Shown here: positions 10,294 to 22,700 of the stretch, in pieces
Numbering within the stretch: position 1 is the first letter of the stretch
How the letters are laid out: every line of letters starts with the position of its first letter
Source: Jaltomata sinuosa
Lineage: Eukaryota > Streptophyta > Magnoliopsida > Solanales > Solanaceae
Reading direction: 5' to 3'
DNA length: 64,000 nt
Assembly: GCA_003996215.1 (NCBI GenBank)
Contig: QJPP01000811.1
Coordinates: 1-64,000, forward strand
Position numbers and translations under genes: made by a program
The notes under the pieces: generated by a model
Told to the model about the DNA's origin: nothing
What the model saw: the letters and a program-made list of their open reading frames with translations, nothing else
The model's database searches: none

Positions 10294-12377
10294 TGTAACA
10301 CCCTGGAATTTGATTCAGCTTTTAAACTTAGAAACTCTAAAAAATTTAAAACTTTCAGGAATCACGAGTCAAGTCCACGAGCAGTGGAAGAACCACGAGT
10401 CGTGGAAGTGACCCATAAATCCTATCATGCAGATCACACCTCTGGTCTGAGAACCACGAGTGGAGTCTACGGGTCGTGATTAGTTTCATGGGTCATGGAA
10501 CCCACCCGTGAAACTCAGACTGAGGGTAGTCAATTCCCGATAAACCATGAGAGGTTTCTACGACCTATGGAAGTTTCCATGAGTCATCTTGTTAAACCGT
10601 AGAATCTGATCCGCAGCTTGAACTTTGGTCTCAAGAACCACGAATCCAATCCACGAACCGTGGTTACTTCTATGGTTCGTGGAAAGGACCCGTGGAACCT
10701 GAAGCTAAAAATTTTAACAACTTTTCTCTAATTAAATCCCAGGGGTATTTCTATAATTACCCATCTTTTTAACTCTTAAGTGAGGCTATTTTGGCCATTT
10801 TTAATAGGGTTTCTACTCCTATTAGCCTAAGTCTTTCACTATTCCTCATTCATCTACTAAAAGAGGAAAAGAACTCCTTCAAGCTCCAAGTCTAAAGATC
10901 TAAGTTCAAGCCTCCAATTCTTTCATCTTATGTTCAAGCTAGCTTCAATAAGGTATGGGGGTATTCAATAAGAGAATTCCTTCACCCTTATGCCCAAAAT
11001 CCTTAAGTTTCACTTTGATTTATGAATTCATGAAATTAGGGTTCTTACCCAATTTGGAGAAAAGTTGTGGGTTTTATTTTAAAGTACCAATTCATGATTT
11101 CCTATTTATTACCCATGTTTTAATTAATATTCCTTGCATAATTTCAAGAGCCCATATGTTTGATGATAATTCAAGCATGATTCCATTGAATTGCATAATT
11201 TTAAGCAAAATTGGCATGTTTAGATAACATGACCTCTATTATCATGAAATTGCATGTCTAATTCTTCAAGAGATGAATTTAGAAAGAAAAGTATATTTTG
11301 AATTATGGCTATGCTAAGTATTAAGGATTTTAAAGTATGAATTATATGACATCAGATATGTCTTCATGTTTTATGAAAGGTTTGGCATCTAGATATGTCT
11401 ACCTAAGCTATATGAATTGCATGGTATTAGATATACCCATATGCTTTTCAAACAGATTTGGAATTAGATATGTCACAAGTATAAGTTGAACTATAAGTAT
11501 GTTTTGGCAGTAGTACTGAGCACCGAGTTGGATTGGGTGAGCGTACTCTTTGTATATCTCAGAACTATGTGCCACCGTATGTTCTTCAAGTCTCCTCTGA
11601 GGGCATTAGATACCGTGATCGCACTAGTTATGCCTTTATACCCTTGCAAGGTATATTGGGCCCTGTCGATGGGGCGGATATATTGGATTCCATATAGCTC
11701 ACATGATCTATGTCGGTTAGAGAACCTCCCACAGAAATAGTTTTAGTTATTTAAATGCATTGTATCTTTGCTTTTAGATTTCAGAAGTTATATTATTACT
11801 TAAAGTTTTCAAGTATATTTATGCCTATGATATTGCATTAAGTCCTTCGTATTTCAGCTTTCACAATCAAAGTATGATTTTAGTTTTAAAGTATGTATAA
11901 CATGTTTACTTCAGATTTTGCATATCTAATATACTCAGTACATCCTATAGTACTGACGCATATCTTGCTCTGCATCCTCTTGATGATGCAGATTCAGGTT
12001 CAGGTCCTTAAATTCATGGCTAAAGATTAGCCGGTGTCCCAGCTTTGAGTGGTGAGACCTCATACTTCGAGGACTAGTATCAGTTGTCTATCTTTATGGT
12101 TTATGTTTATTATTGGGAGTTAGCTGGGGTTTTGTCCCAGCAACTCATTATTTAGTTTAGAAGCTTTCAAACATAATAGAGATTCTGTATTTGGGTTTCA
12201 GATTCTGTTATGTTATGTTTGAGCTGTTGATGACTCAATCTATTTATCTCTTCAGTTTAATACTTTCGTTAAGTTTATCTATGTTTGTTTAAGTCATGCT
12301 TTATCCAAGGGTTAACTTGGGGCACTTGTGATCCTGAGTCCCGTGTTACGTCTAGGGGGTAGCCTCGGAGTGTGACA
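10294..12377 (+). repeat. 5' LTR of Gypsy A (2084 bp)
   Basis: TGTAACACCCTGG...GGAGTGTGACA. Its first ~400 bp carry an array of CCACGAGTCGTGG-like palindromes (10361-10690). The rest is AT-rich. No gene is encoded. Confidence 0.92.
10361..10690. repeat. Array of CACGAG/CGTGG palindromic motifs in U3 of Gypsy A
   Basis: Repeated variants of CCACGAGTCGTGG, ACCACGAG and CCCGTGGAA occur in one block. The block is mirrored in the 3' LTR at 24478-24802. Confidence 0.75.
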
Positions 12378-12378
12378 A

Positions 12379-12396
12379 ACTTGGTATCAGAGCATC
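12379..12396 (+). promoter_or_regulatory. Primer binding site of Gypsy A
   Basis: Two bases after the LTR comes TTGGTATCAGAGCATCAG, an exact TGGTATCAGAGC complement of initiator tRNA-Met. Confidence 0.9.
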
Positions 12397-12586
12397 AGGT
12401 TCAAGAGTCCTAGGGTGTCTGAAGCCGCATCGAGTAGAGTTTCTTTCATGTGTGTGAAGCGCGCTACACTTATGAGAGAGAAGCTATGTGGTGTCTAAGG
12501 AAAAACTTCACTTCTTTCTTGATCAATATCATGCGATAGAGTTTAACTCTATTAAACCTCTAATCTGTTATTATGCATTTCAGATT

Positions 12587-13742
12587 ATGCCTCATCACCA
12601 TGCTATGCCTCACTGGGCCAATGCCCAAAATGCTAATCCTCCAACTCCAAACCCCAAGGTCACAAATGTGGAGTTCAGAAATACCATTCATATGCTAGCT
12701 CAGACTATGGCCGCTCGGGCCAATCAGAAAGCTCATATCTCTGTCCACCCTCAAAATGGAGTTGCGACCCGTGTTTGAGATTTCATTCGCATGAATCCAC
12801 CTGAGTTCTGGGGTTTGAAAGTTGGTGAGGATCCGCAAAATTTCTTGGATAAGGTAAAGAAGATCTTTGGGGTAATGCTAGTTGTTGGTGTAGAGGGTGT
12901 TGAGTAGCCTCCTATCAACTCAAGGACGTGGCTCATATTTGGTTTACTCAATGGAAAGATGCTAGGGCTAGGGACGTGGTCCCTATGACTTGGGAGTGTT
13001 TTGAGAAAGCTTTTCTTGACCGGTTCGTTCCGAGGGAATTGAGGCAAGTTAAGGCTGAAGAATTCGTGAATTTGAGGTAAGGTTCCATGATGGTTCAGGA
13101 GGACGGGTTGAAGTTCACCCAGCTTTCTAAATGTGTTCCTTCCATGGTGGCTGACCCGTGGGATGAGATGAGTAAGTATGTTTATGGAGTATTATATTTG
13201 GTAAAGAAGAAGTATAGGTCTGCGATGCTTTTGGGTGATATGGATATTTCTCGACTTATGACTCATGCCCAACAGATCAAGGTAGACAAGTTGAGGGAGA
13301 TGGCAAGGGAGAATAAGAGTGTTAGATCAACGAGTTCAGGTTTTGGCCATCATAGGTCTGGAGGCGGACATCACTCTTCATTTCAGAAGAAATCATCAGG
13401 ACCCATTCATTCTTCAGCTAGTGCTCCTACCCAGGCACCCAAGCCTCGTCATGATCAAACTGGTAGAGGATCTGGTACTTATTCGCAGGGTAGTATTGCA
13501 AAGGGGAATCCTTACCCTTCTTGCAACAAGTGTGGTAAAAGTCACCCCAGCGAGTGTTTGGCTGGTAGAGAGGGATGTTTTGGGTGTCGTCAGGTTGAAC
13601 ACAGGATTAAGGATTGCCCTTCAGCTAAGAAGGGTCAGGGAGTAGTGGGACTCAGTCTGCTCCAGCATCCCCAGGAGGTCGATCGGCCCAGCAGGGCACT
13701 ACTTCTAGTTTTGGTGGTCAGCGTCAGAACTGCCTTTATGCC
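12587..13742 (+). pseudogene. Gypsy A Gag
   Basis: Probable start at 12587 (MPHHHAMPHWANAQNAN). The gag domain spans ~12770-13300, with MNPPEF(W)G, FLDKVKKIFG and DRFVPREL-type motifs. Then come a Ser/Gly/Gln-rich linker and two Cys motifs: CNKCGKSHPSEC at ~13523 and the zinc knuckle CFGCRQVEHRIKDC at ~13576-13617 (C-x2-C-x4-H-x4-C). Stops include TGA at 12776-12778 (an Arg codon CGA turned TGA), TAG near 12906 and TAA at 13078. Inactive. Confidence 0.88.
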
Positions 13743-14057
13743 ATGTCCTCTCGCCAGGACCAGGAGAGTTCACTAGAAGTTGTTACTTACATGTTGAAAG
13801 TCTTCTCTTTCGATGTGTATGCTTTATTAGACCCCGGTGCCTCCTTATCTTTTGTGACCCTTTATGTTGTTTGCAAGTTCGAGATTAGTCCTAATCGGCT
13901 CTTAGAACCCTTTTGTGTTTCTACTCTTGTTGGTGAGTCAGTCCTAGCCAAAAGAATCTACCGAAACTGCCCTATCTTAGTCCTTTATAGAGTCACTTCA
14001 GTGGATCTAGTAGAGTTGGAGATGACTGATTTTGATTTTATTCTTGGTATGGATTAG
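13743..14057 (+). pseudogene. Gypsy A protease
   Basis: Aspartic protease with the active-site string LLDPGASLSFVT (residues ~30-41 of this frame) and the later FDFILGMD motif, followed directly by a TAG (14055-14057). It continues into the RT region in another reading frame. Confidence 0.88.
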
Positions 14058-14549
14058 TTGTATGCATGTTATGCCTCGGATGATTGTCGTGCTCAAGTCA
14101 TTAGTTTCAAGTTTTCAAATAAACCTATCTTAGAGTGGCAAGGTAGTCCTCCATCCTCGAAGGGTCGTTTAATATCTTATCTTAAGGCTAGGAAGATGAT
14201 TTCTAAGGGTTATGTTTATCATATAGTTCGAGTTATGGACAAGGAGTCCAAAACCCCATCTCTTCAGTCAGTTCCTGTTGTGAATGAGTTTCTAGAAGTG
14301 TTTTCCGAAGATTTGCCCGGAGTTCCTCCCGAATGGGAGATCAACTTTGGGATAGATCTTCTTCTAGATACGTATCCTATCTCTATTCCTACCAATAGAA
14401 TGGATCCCGCAGAGCTTAAAGAACTAAAGGATCAGTTGAAGGACCTTCTTGATAAGGGTTTTAACCAACCCAGCATCTCTCCATAGGGACCTCCAGTCTT
14501 ATTCATGCGAAAGAAAGATGGTTCCCTCAGAATGTGTATCAACTACCAT

Positions 14550-16692
14550 TGTCATGACCCAACCTGTTGTGAGTGGCATCCACCCAACCCCCGGATGAGC
14601 GAACCAATAGAGTTTCACTATTGCCTAGACTAACAGCCTAAAACCAGCAAGCATAAATGAAAACTAGCAATAGAAATAAGATCACTAATCAAAAACCTAT
14701 CATTAACAATAAACTGCAAAAATTTCCCACCTAGGAACTGAAAGTCATCGTACCAAACATCAATACAAATCTAGAGTGCGGGGATGCAACCCCAAACAAT
14801 ATAAGAATAGTTTTTAAGTTCGAACAAATGGACTAAAACTCTGGAGATAATCCCAAGGTAGCTCGAATCACCAGCTCATCCTTGATGATCGGAATCGTCG
14901 GTGCTAAATCTGAGGTCTAATCTCAGCCGCTGGAAGATTTCCTGTATTCACCAAAAGAAAGACAAGTGCAGTATCAGTATACTACCACTGTGTACTGGTA
15001 GGATCATCAGCCAGTATTCAGGAAAATAGTATATAAATAGTATGCAAAATCTAGTAACAAGTATGGCAAACATGCAACAATATCACAGGCATCTCTAGAC
15101 TACAGGTCTCTACCTAGCTTGTTACCGCATGAATCCATCTCTTACAGTTATATTCCATCAACAAGAATAACCATAACCATACCTTATCGTCTAGCCCAGA
15201 CCCACCCTGGAATACCCTCTAGACAAATACCACAAGTAATGATTTACCCGGCCTAAACCAAGACCAATTCAACAATCATACAACAGTTTCCCGGCCACTC
15301 AAGGACCACCAGTCAGTAGCACTTTTCAATAACAACCTGGTCCACTCACGGAACTAATATCAAGTATCACATTCAGTAAAACAACTCAGTCCTCACACGG
15401 AACCAATATCAACCAATGCAATACAATAATCAATGAAATAGTGCAAGATGCAATAAAGTAAACCCGTACCAGGCGTGGTACCCATGCCAACCATATGTTA
15501 TACCCGTACCAGGCATGGTACTCGAGCCAACCATGTGTTATACCCATACCAAGCATGATACCCGAGCCAACCAAATGTCAACAACAATAGTCAATAGAAT
15601 GAATGCACACCCCTTGTAAAGCCAACAAGTAAAAACCATTCAAACATAGACTGTAAACCAAACTTAGACATTCCACACAAATCCCCTAAGCAATGTAATG
15701 CACATAATTACTTAGACAACTAGTACAATGAATATACACATTCGCAGAAATACGAAAGCCATCACCTACCTTGAATGTTCCAAGCTCTATTCAATCTGAA
15801 CTTTCCCGTGTTATGGATTCTTCTCGCGTTCTTGGTCTAAAAATAACACATAATGCATACAATTAACATACAGGCCTGTACATTACCCATATTATACCAA
15901 ATACCTAAACCCCAGGCCACCTATGATCATCTCACCCTATTCTCAGGCTTTTCCACCATTAATTCTCCTAGTCTTATCATAATTTACGGACAAAACAGGA
16001 AATTAAACAGTCTATGATCATTTTAATGTACTTAAATAAACACCTAAGAACATACATGTTTGGAACCCCCTTCTTCCCTAAATTCCATCTTTCCTAGGTA
16101 ATTCCAACCTTCCCTAATTCCCTCGTAGCAATTTTATCGCATAAGAAACGTAGTACAAAGTGTGGGGAACGAAAACCTTACCTTAGGAACGATTTTTGGC
16201 GGAGGAATGAAGAAAATTGCCTGAATTCGCCCAGCCCTTCTCCCAAAACAAACTTGTGAAATTCTGATGTTTTAAGAGTTATTTCTGCAGTAAAAACGTG
16301 TCGGCCCGCTATAGCGGTCCCCGCTCTGCTATAGCGGTCACCTGCCGCTATAGCGGTCTTAAGTGAGTTAACCGCCCCTTGACCATCACTATAGCGGTAA
16401 TTTCTACCGCTATAGCGGTGGAAGCTATCGCGCGTGACAACCCTCATCACGGGCAGAAAGTTTGTAAATGTGCTAGTTTTGGCCATTTTACAACACACTT
16501 GGTTCCCCCGATGTCCCGAAACAACCCTTTCACGTCAAAGCGATTCCTAGAGTTCTACTTACCCAAATTTGATTCCGAAAAGTCCCCCAGACTCCTTTAT
16601 ATCTTGGCTACATGTAAAACTAGCTTAATCCAAGACACCTAAACCCATTTTTACCCAGATTTCCCTAGACTCTACCTCGCTCCAAAACTGGT
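14550..16692 (-). repeat. 3' LTR of Gypsy B, truncated at its U3 start
   Basis: Matches 3710-5890 and 19421-21530 but ends at ctccaaaactggt (~16692). It lacks the ~110 bp that lead to TTGTTACA in the other copies. Integrase sequence begins at once, so a deletion removed the polypurine tract and LTR edge. It has three copies of the 40-bp repeat (15460-15580) and the CTATAG palindrome array (16305-16430). Confidence 0.88.
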
Positions 16693-17658
16693 GATCTGCA
16701 GTTTCTCCCATACAGGGCCTCGAATGGTGCCATATCAATACTGGAGTGATAGTTGTTGTTGTTTGAGAATTCGCACAATGGTAGAAACTGGTCCCAATGA
16801 CCACCAAAGTCCATTACACATGCTCTCAGCATGTCCTCCAATACCTGAATCGTCCTCTTTGACTAACCATCAGTCTGAGGATGGAAGGCTATGCTAAAGG
16901 TGAGTTGTGTACCCAACTCTCCATGTAACTTGCCCAGAACTTAGAAGTAAATTGTGTACCCCTATCTGAAATGATGGACTATGGTACCCCACTCAGTTTA
17001 CATTCTCCTTCACGTAGATCTTAGCCAACTGCTACGAGTTGTAATCTACCCTCACCACAATGAAGTGAGCGGACTTGGTCAGCCTGTCAACAATGACCTA
17101 AATTGAGTCATACTTCCCCAATATCTTGGGAAGACCCACCATGAAATCCATGGATATTCTCTCCCACTTCCACTCTGGAATCGGCATCCTCTGAAGTAGT
17201 CCTGCAGGTCTCTGATGTTCATATTTTACCTGCTGGAAATTCTGACACTTGGACACAAAATCAACTATGTCCATTTTCATCCCAGGCCACCAGTAACGCT
17301 GCCTCAAGTTCCTGTACATTTTGGTTACACCCGGATGGATCGAGTACCGTGAACCATGAGCTTCTATCAGAATTTTCAGAATTATATCATCAACTCGAGG
17401 AACACAAATCCTCTCCCTGAAATGTAATATACCACCAGAGTCTAACATGACATCTCTGGACTCCCCAGATATCACTTTACTTCGCAACTTGCCCAGTTTC
17501 GGATTCTGAAACTGTTTTGCCTTTATTTCCTCTATGAAGGTGGCCTTGACCTCAATGCTGGCCAACAACCCACCTTGGTCCGAGACACCCAAGTGCATGA
17601 ACATGGCCTCCAGAGCCTGAATTTCCTTAGCTAGCGGTCGTTTGGACACCCCAAACAA
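16693..17658 (-). pseudogene. Gypsy B integrase (C-terminally deleted)
   Basis: On the minus strand from 17658: the zinc region HGSRYSIHPGVTKMYRNLRQ, then YWWPGMKMDI and CQNFQQVKYEHQRP, where the third ligand pattern C-x2-C is changed to CQNF. WERISMDFMVGLPK opens the catalytic core, then a stop follows at ~17098. It continues to EALYGRNCRS at ~16693-16730, where the sequence passes straight into the LTR. The final domain is missing. Confidence 0.85.
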
Positions 17659-17699
17659 GCCAAGCTACCCATGCTAATAGTTTTCCGGCTCAATGCGTC

Positions 17700-18394
17700 T
17701 GCCACCACATTAGCCTTACCCAGATGGTACTAAATGGTCACATCATAATCTTTCAATAACTTCATCCACCTTCTCTGTCTCACATTCAAATCCTTCTGAT
17801 TGAAAACATATTGCAGACTGCGATGATCTGTGAATACTTCACACTTGACACAATAAAGATAGTGTCTCCAGATGTTCAATACAAACACCACCACTGCCAA
17901 CTCTAAATCTTGAGTCGGGTAATTCCTCTCATGCACCTTCAACTGCCTGGATGCATAGGCTATCACATTCCTATCCTGCATTAACATAGCACCCAAACCA
18001 GAATGTGAAGCATCACAGTAAACAATAAAGTCTTTACCTTCAACCGGCAAGGACAATATAGGAGTCGTGGTCAAAAGTGTCTTGAGCTTTTAGAAGATCT
18101 CCTCGCACTTGTTGGACCACACAAATGGTACCTCCTTCTATGTCAGCCTGGTCAGGTGAGTAACAATAGAAGAAAAGTTCTTCACAAACCTCCGATAGTA
18201 CCCCGCGAGTCCAACAAAACTTCTTACCTTTGTCACAGAGCTAGGCCAAACCTAACTCTTAACTGCCTCAATTTTTTGGGGATCCACCACCACCCTCTTT
18301 TCTGACACCACATGCCCCAAAAATGCCACAGAAGTCAACCAAAACTCACAATTATTGAATTTTGCATAAAGCTTTTGGTGCCTCAAGATGTACA
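17700..18394 (-). pseudogene. Gypsy B RNase H and RT end
   Basis: RNase H (17730-18074) reads FIVYCDASHSGLGAMLMQ, AYASRQLKVHERNYPTQDLE and FTDHRSLQYVF. Upstream (18090-18394) is the RT thumb, with KLYAKFNNCEFWLTSVAFLG. At ~18390 RT passes directly into Gag sequence, marking a ~2 kb internal deletion. Confidence 0.85.
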
Positions 18395-19197
18395 AACTTA
18401 GCCTCATAAGCTGAGACCGACATGCCACCCTACTCCAAGTTCAGAAACTCATCCTTCTTCTGGTCCCTCAAAGTACGGGGAACATACTTCTCTAGAAACA
18501 AGGCATGGAACTGCTCCCAAATCAGTGGAAGTAGGATAGATTACCGACACTCAACATGAGACCTCCACCACTGCTTGGCATCACCCTGCAGCTGAAAAGT
18601 GACAAACTCCATCCCATGCTGACGTACAATACCCAACTTGTGCAACCTCTCATGATAATCCAGGATGAACTCATAGGCATCCTCCTTTTATGTAACCTGA
18701 AACATCGGAGGTTTCAACTTAAGGAATTAGTCAGCATCTCATGCTCATTACCTATCATCACAGGGCCTAACATTGGCCTGAAAAGATCATTTGTGCCCGA
18801 AGTTGCATCCATCATTGGTGTAGTAGTAACTGTTGGCTGAGTATCCCAGGCCTGATTCACATAAGCTGCAGTATGGCTCCAGCACTAACCAACCCACTCA
18901 AAATATCCCACGCCTGCCTGAAATCTTTCGGTGTCGTGTTAGGAAGGCCTTCACCCCCAACCGGTGCCGCCTACTCCTGAGCCCCTCCATCTTCTACCAC
19001 TACTTCTTATACATCCGCAGTAACAGGATCCTGAGGTGGGGAAGGGGTTACCTCACGTGCAGCAGCAGCAGCTCAAGCTCTACCCCTGGCGGGTGCGGCT
19101 CCAGCTCGTCCCCTGCCCCTTTCCCTACCTCTGCCATGAACTGTCGGGTCCACTGCTGGGACCGCTGGCCTTGCTCTGTTATTCCTTATAGTAACCA
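18395..19197 (-). pseudogene. Gypsy B Gag N-terminal part
   Basis: The start codon at 19197 is at the same site as in element C (MVTIRNN). The Gly/Arg-rich tract is frame-shifted. The NQAWDTQ and DAYEFILDYHERLHKLG region (~18640-18860) is recognisable. At 18605-18613 this copy keeps a sense Glu codon where both C copies have TAG. The reading breaks off at the RT/Gag fusion near 18395. Confidence 0.8.
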
Positions 19198-19401
19198 TCT
19201 GCGGACATAAGAGTGAATAAAGTTAAATACCAATTCATATCACCAGATACCAATTGGAATTGAGTTATAGCACAAAGGAAAAGAAGGAAGAGATAGTTTT
19301 TCCTAAAGCCCCATAGCCTCTCGAAGAAAAGTATGAACGTTTTCACACCGTTCCGCAAGACTCTACTAAACCTGTTTGGTACAACGAGATCAACAAACCT
19401 A

Positions 19402-19420
19402 GGCTCTGATACCATCTTTG
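19402..19420 (-). promoter_or_regulatory. Primer binding site of Gypsy B
   Basis: The minus strand reads GATGGTATCAGAGCCTAGG beside the 5' LTR, an exact TGGTATCAGAGC. Confidence 0.88.
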
Positions 19421-21639
19421 TCAAGACCCAACCCGTCATGAGTGGCAACCAACCAACCCCCGGATGAGCAAAACAATAGAGTTCCGCCGTTGCCTAAACT
19501 AACAGCCTAAAACCAGCAAGCATAAATGAAAACTAGCAATAGAAATAAGATCACTAATCAAAAACCTATCATTAATAATAAACTATGGAAATTTCCCACC
19601 TAGGAACTGAAAGTCATCGTACCAAACATCAATACCAAATCTAAAGTAGGGGGATGCAACCCCAAACAAAATAAGAATAGTTTTTAAGTCCAAACAAATG
19701 GACTAAAACTCTAGAGATAATCTCACGGTAGCTCGAATCACTAGCTCACCCTAGATGATCGAAATAGTCAGTGCTAAATCTGAGGTCTCGTCTCAGCCGC
19801 TGGAAGATTTCCAGTACTCACCAAAAGAAAGACAAGTGCAGTATCAGTACACCACCACTGTGTACTGGTAGGATCATCAGCCAGTATTCAGGAAAATAGT
19901 ATATAAATAGTATGCAAAATCTAGTAACAAGTATGGCAAACATGCAACAATATCACAGGCATCTCTAGACTACAGGTCTCTACCTAGCTTGTTACCGCAT
20001 GAATCCATCTCTTACAATTCTATTCCATCAACAAGAATAACCATAACCACACCTTATCGTCTAGCCCAGACCCACCCTGGAATACCCTCTAGACAAATAC
20101 CACAAGTAATGATTTACCCGGCCTAAACCAAGGCCAATTCAACAATCATACAACAGTTTCCCAGCCACTCAAGGACCACCAGTCAGCAGCACTTTTCAAT
20201 AACAACCCGGTCCACTCACGGAACCAATATCAAGTATCACATTCAGTAAAACAACTCAGTCTCACACGGAACCAATATCAACCAATGCAATACAATAATC
20301 AATGAAACAGTGAAGATGCAATAAAGTAAACCTGTACCAGGCGTGGTACTCGTGCCAACCATATGTTATATCCGTACCAGGCATGGTATCCGAGCCAACC
20401 GAATGTCATCAACAACAGTCAATAGAATGAATGCACACCCCTTGTAAAGCCAACAAGTAAAAACCATTCTAACATAGACTGTAAACCGAACTTAGACATT
20501 CCACACAAATCCCCTAAGCAATGTAATGCACATAATTACTTAGACAACGAGTAAAATTAATATGCAGATTCGCAGAAATACGAAAGCCATCACCTACATC
20601 AAATGTTCAAAGCTCTATTCAACCCGAGCTTTCCCGTGTTCCGGATTCCTCTCGCGTTCTTGGTCTAAAAATAACACATAATTCATACAATTAATATACA
20701 GGCCTGTACATTACCCAGATTATACCAAATCCCAAACCCCGGGCCACTCATGATCATCCTACCTTTTCCCAGGCTTTTTCACCGTTCATTCTCCTAGTCT
20801 TATCATTTTTTACGAACAAAAAAGGAAATTAAACAGTCTATGATCATTTTAACGTATTTAAAATCAACACCCAAGAACATATATGCTTGGAACCCCCTTC
20901 TTCCCTGAATTCCATCATCCCTAGGTCATTCCAACCTTCACCAATTTCCCTCCTAGCAATTCTACCTCATAGGAAACGTAGTACAAAATGTGGGGAATGA
21001 AAACCTTACCTTAGGAATGATTTTTGGTGGAGGAATGAAGAAAATCGCCTGAATTCGCCCAGCCCTTCTCCTAAAACAAACTTGTGAAATTCTGATGTTT
21101 TGAGAGTTGTTTCTGCATTAAAAACCCATCGGCCTGCTATAGCGGTCCCCGCTCCACTATAGCGATCCCGCTATAGCGGTCACCTACCGATATAGCGATC
21201 TTAAGTGAGTTGACTGCCCCTTGACCGCCTCTATAGCGGTAATTTCTACTGCTATAGCGGTGGCCACTATCGTGCGTGACAGCGCTCGTCACAGGCAGAA
21301 AGTTCATAAATGTGCCAGTTTTGGCCATTTCACAACACACTTGGTTCCCCTGACATCTCAAAATAACCCTTTCACGTCAAACGCAATTCCGAGAGTTCTA
21401 TTTACCCAAATTCGATTCTGAAAAGTCCCCCGGACTCCTTTATGTCTTGGCTACGTGGAAAACTAGCTCAATCTAAGACACCTTAACCCATTTTTACCCA
21501 GATTTCCCTAGACTCTACCTCACTCCAAAACTGGTCGAGGCTAGCCTAGCCCAGAATTTCAAACTCTCAAACCCAAAGTTTTCTAACTCTAAAACTTGGC
21601 ATGATTGGTGTACCCGTAACAATGGACCCGATTGTTACA
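19421..21639 (-). repeat. 5' LTR of Gypsy B (~2.2 kb)
   Basis: Plus-strand TGTCAAGACCC...GATTGTTACA. It has two copies of the 40-bp repeat (20328-20405) and six variants of the CGCTATAGCGG palindrome (21135-21262). Short open frames here are non-coding. Confidence 0.9.
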
Positions 21640-22190
21640 ACCGTTAGTTGAACAAGGTCACAGTCAAGAATAAGTATCCCATTTCTAGGATTGATGACTT
21701 GTTCGATCAACTTCAGGGTGCCAGTTACTTCTCCATGATCGACCTTAGATCTGGTTATCATCAGCTTCGTGTTAGAGAGTGTGACATTCTGAAGACAGCC
21801 TTCAGAACTCGGTATGGTCATTATGAATCTATGGTTATGTCTTTTGCACTAACGAAAGCTCCTGCAGCTTTTATGGATTTGATGAACCATGTGTTCAAGT
21901 AGTATTTGGATATGTTTGTGATTATACTTATTGATGATATTCTTATCTATTCTCAGAGTAAGGAGGAGCATGCGGACCATTTTAGAGTGGTGTTTCAAAC
22001 TCTCAAGGATCGACAGTTATTTGCTAAGTTTAGCAAATATGAGTTTTGGATGCAGTCTGTTGCTTTTCTGGGTCATATTGTGACTAGAGATGGTATTCGA
22101 GTTGATTCTCAAAAGATTGAGGCAGTAAAGAACTGGCCTAGACCCACTTTCCCATTTAATATTAGAAGTTTTTGGGGTTTGGCTGGTTAG

Positions 22191-22700
22191 TACAGGAGAT
22201 TTGTGGAAGGGTTTCTTCCATTGCTTCCCCATTGACCCGGTTGACTCAGAAGAAGGCTAAATTTCAGTGGTCTGATCTATGTGAGAAGAATTTTTAGGAA
22301 TTGAAGACTAGATTGACCACAGCTCTAGTGTTAGCTCTACCTGAGGGGCTAGATGACTTCGTTGTGTATTATGATACTTCTACGATTGGTTTGGGTTGTG
22401 TATTGATGTAGCGTGGTAAGGCGATTGCTTACGCTTCTAGACAGCTTAAGACTCATGAGAAAAACTACCCCATTCATGATCTTGAGTTAGCGGTCGTGGT
22501 TTTTGCTTTAAAGATTTGGAGAAACTACTTGTATGAGGTTTACGTGGATGTATTCACCGACCATAAGACTCTTCAGTATGTGTTCACTCAAAAGAAATTG
22601 AATCTTCATCAAAGAAGATAGCTTGAGCTTCTTAAGGATTATGATATGAGTGTGTTTTACCATCCGGGTAAGGCCAACGTTGTGGAGGATGCACTTAGGT
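22191..22700 (+). pseudogene. Gypsy A RNase H
   Basis: Retrotransposon RNase H region: FVVYYDTSTIGLGCVLM (the usual D of YCDAS is kept as D), AIAYASRQLKTHEKNYP, HDLELAVVVFALKIWRNYL and FTDHKTLQYVF. Stops at 22408 and 22619 break it. Confidence 0.85.

Larger units (their letters stand above)
14550..21639 (-). mobile_element. Ty3/Gypsy retrotransposon B, inserted antisense into RT of element A
   Basis: The plus-strand ends are TGTCATGACCC (14550) and GGACCCGATTGTTACA (21639). TSDs are ACCAT (14545-14549) and ACCGT (21640-21644), one mismatch. Removing B joins A's RT exactly through its DYR motif codons. Total 7.09 kb. It has the same LTR family as element C. Two internal deletions leave it without protease and most of RT, and without the integrase C-terminus and the 3' LTR start. 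Confidence 0.93.
14058..22190 (+). pseudogene. Gypsy A reverse transcriptase, split by element B
   Basis: The first part (14058-14549) has NEFLEVFSEDLPGVPP, the MDPAELKELK segment and a truncated RKKDGSLRMCINY. Coding then stops at the B insertion and resumes at 21640. Motifs there are NKVTVKNKYPISRIDDLFDQ, FSMIDLRSGYHQ, FALTKAPAAFMDLM, the catalytic LIDDILIYS (~21930) and FLGHIVTRDGI. The Gln after the DYR motif is TAG (21645-21647), and other stops lie at 21900 and 22188. Between 14550 and 21639 lies element B. Confidence 0.9.
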
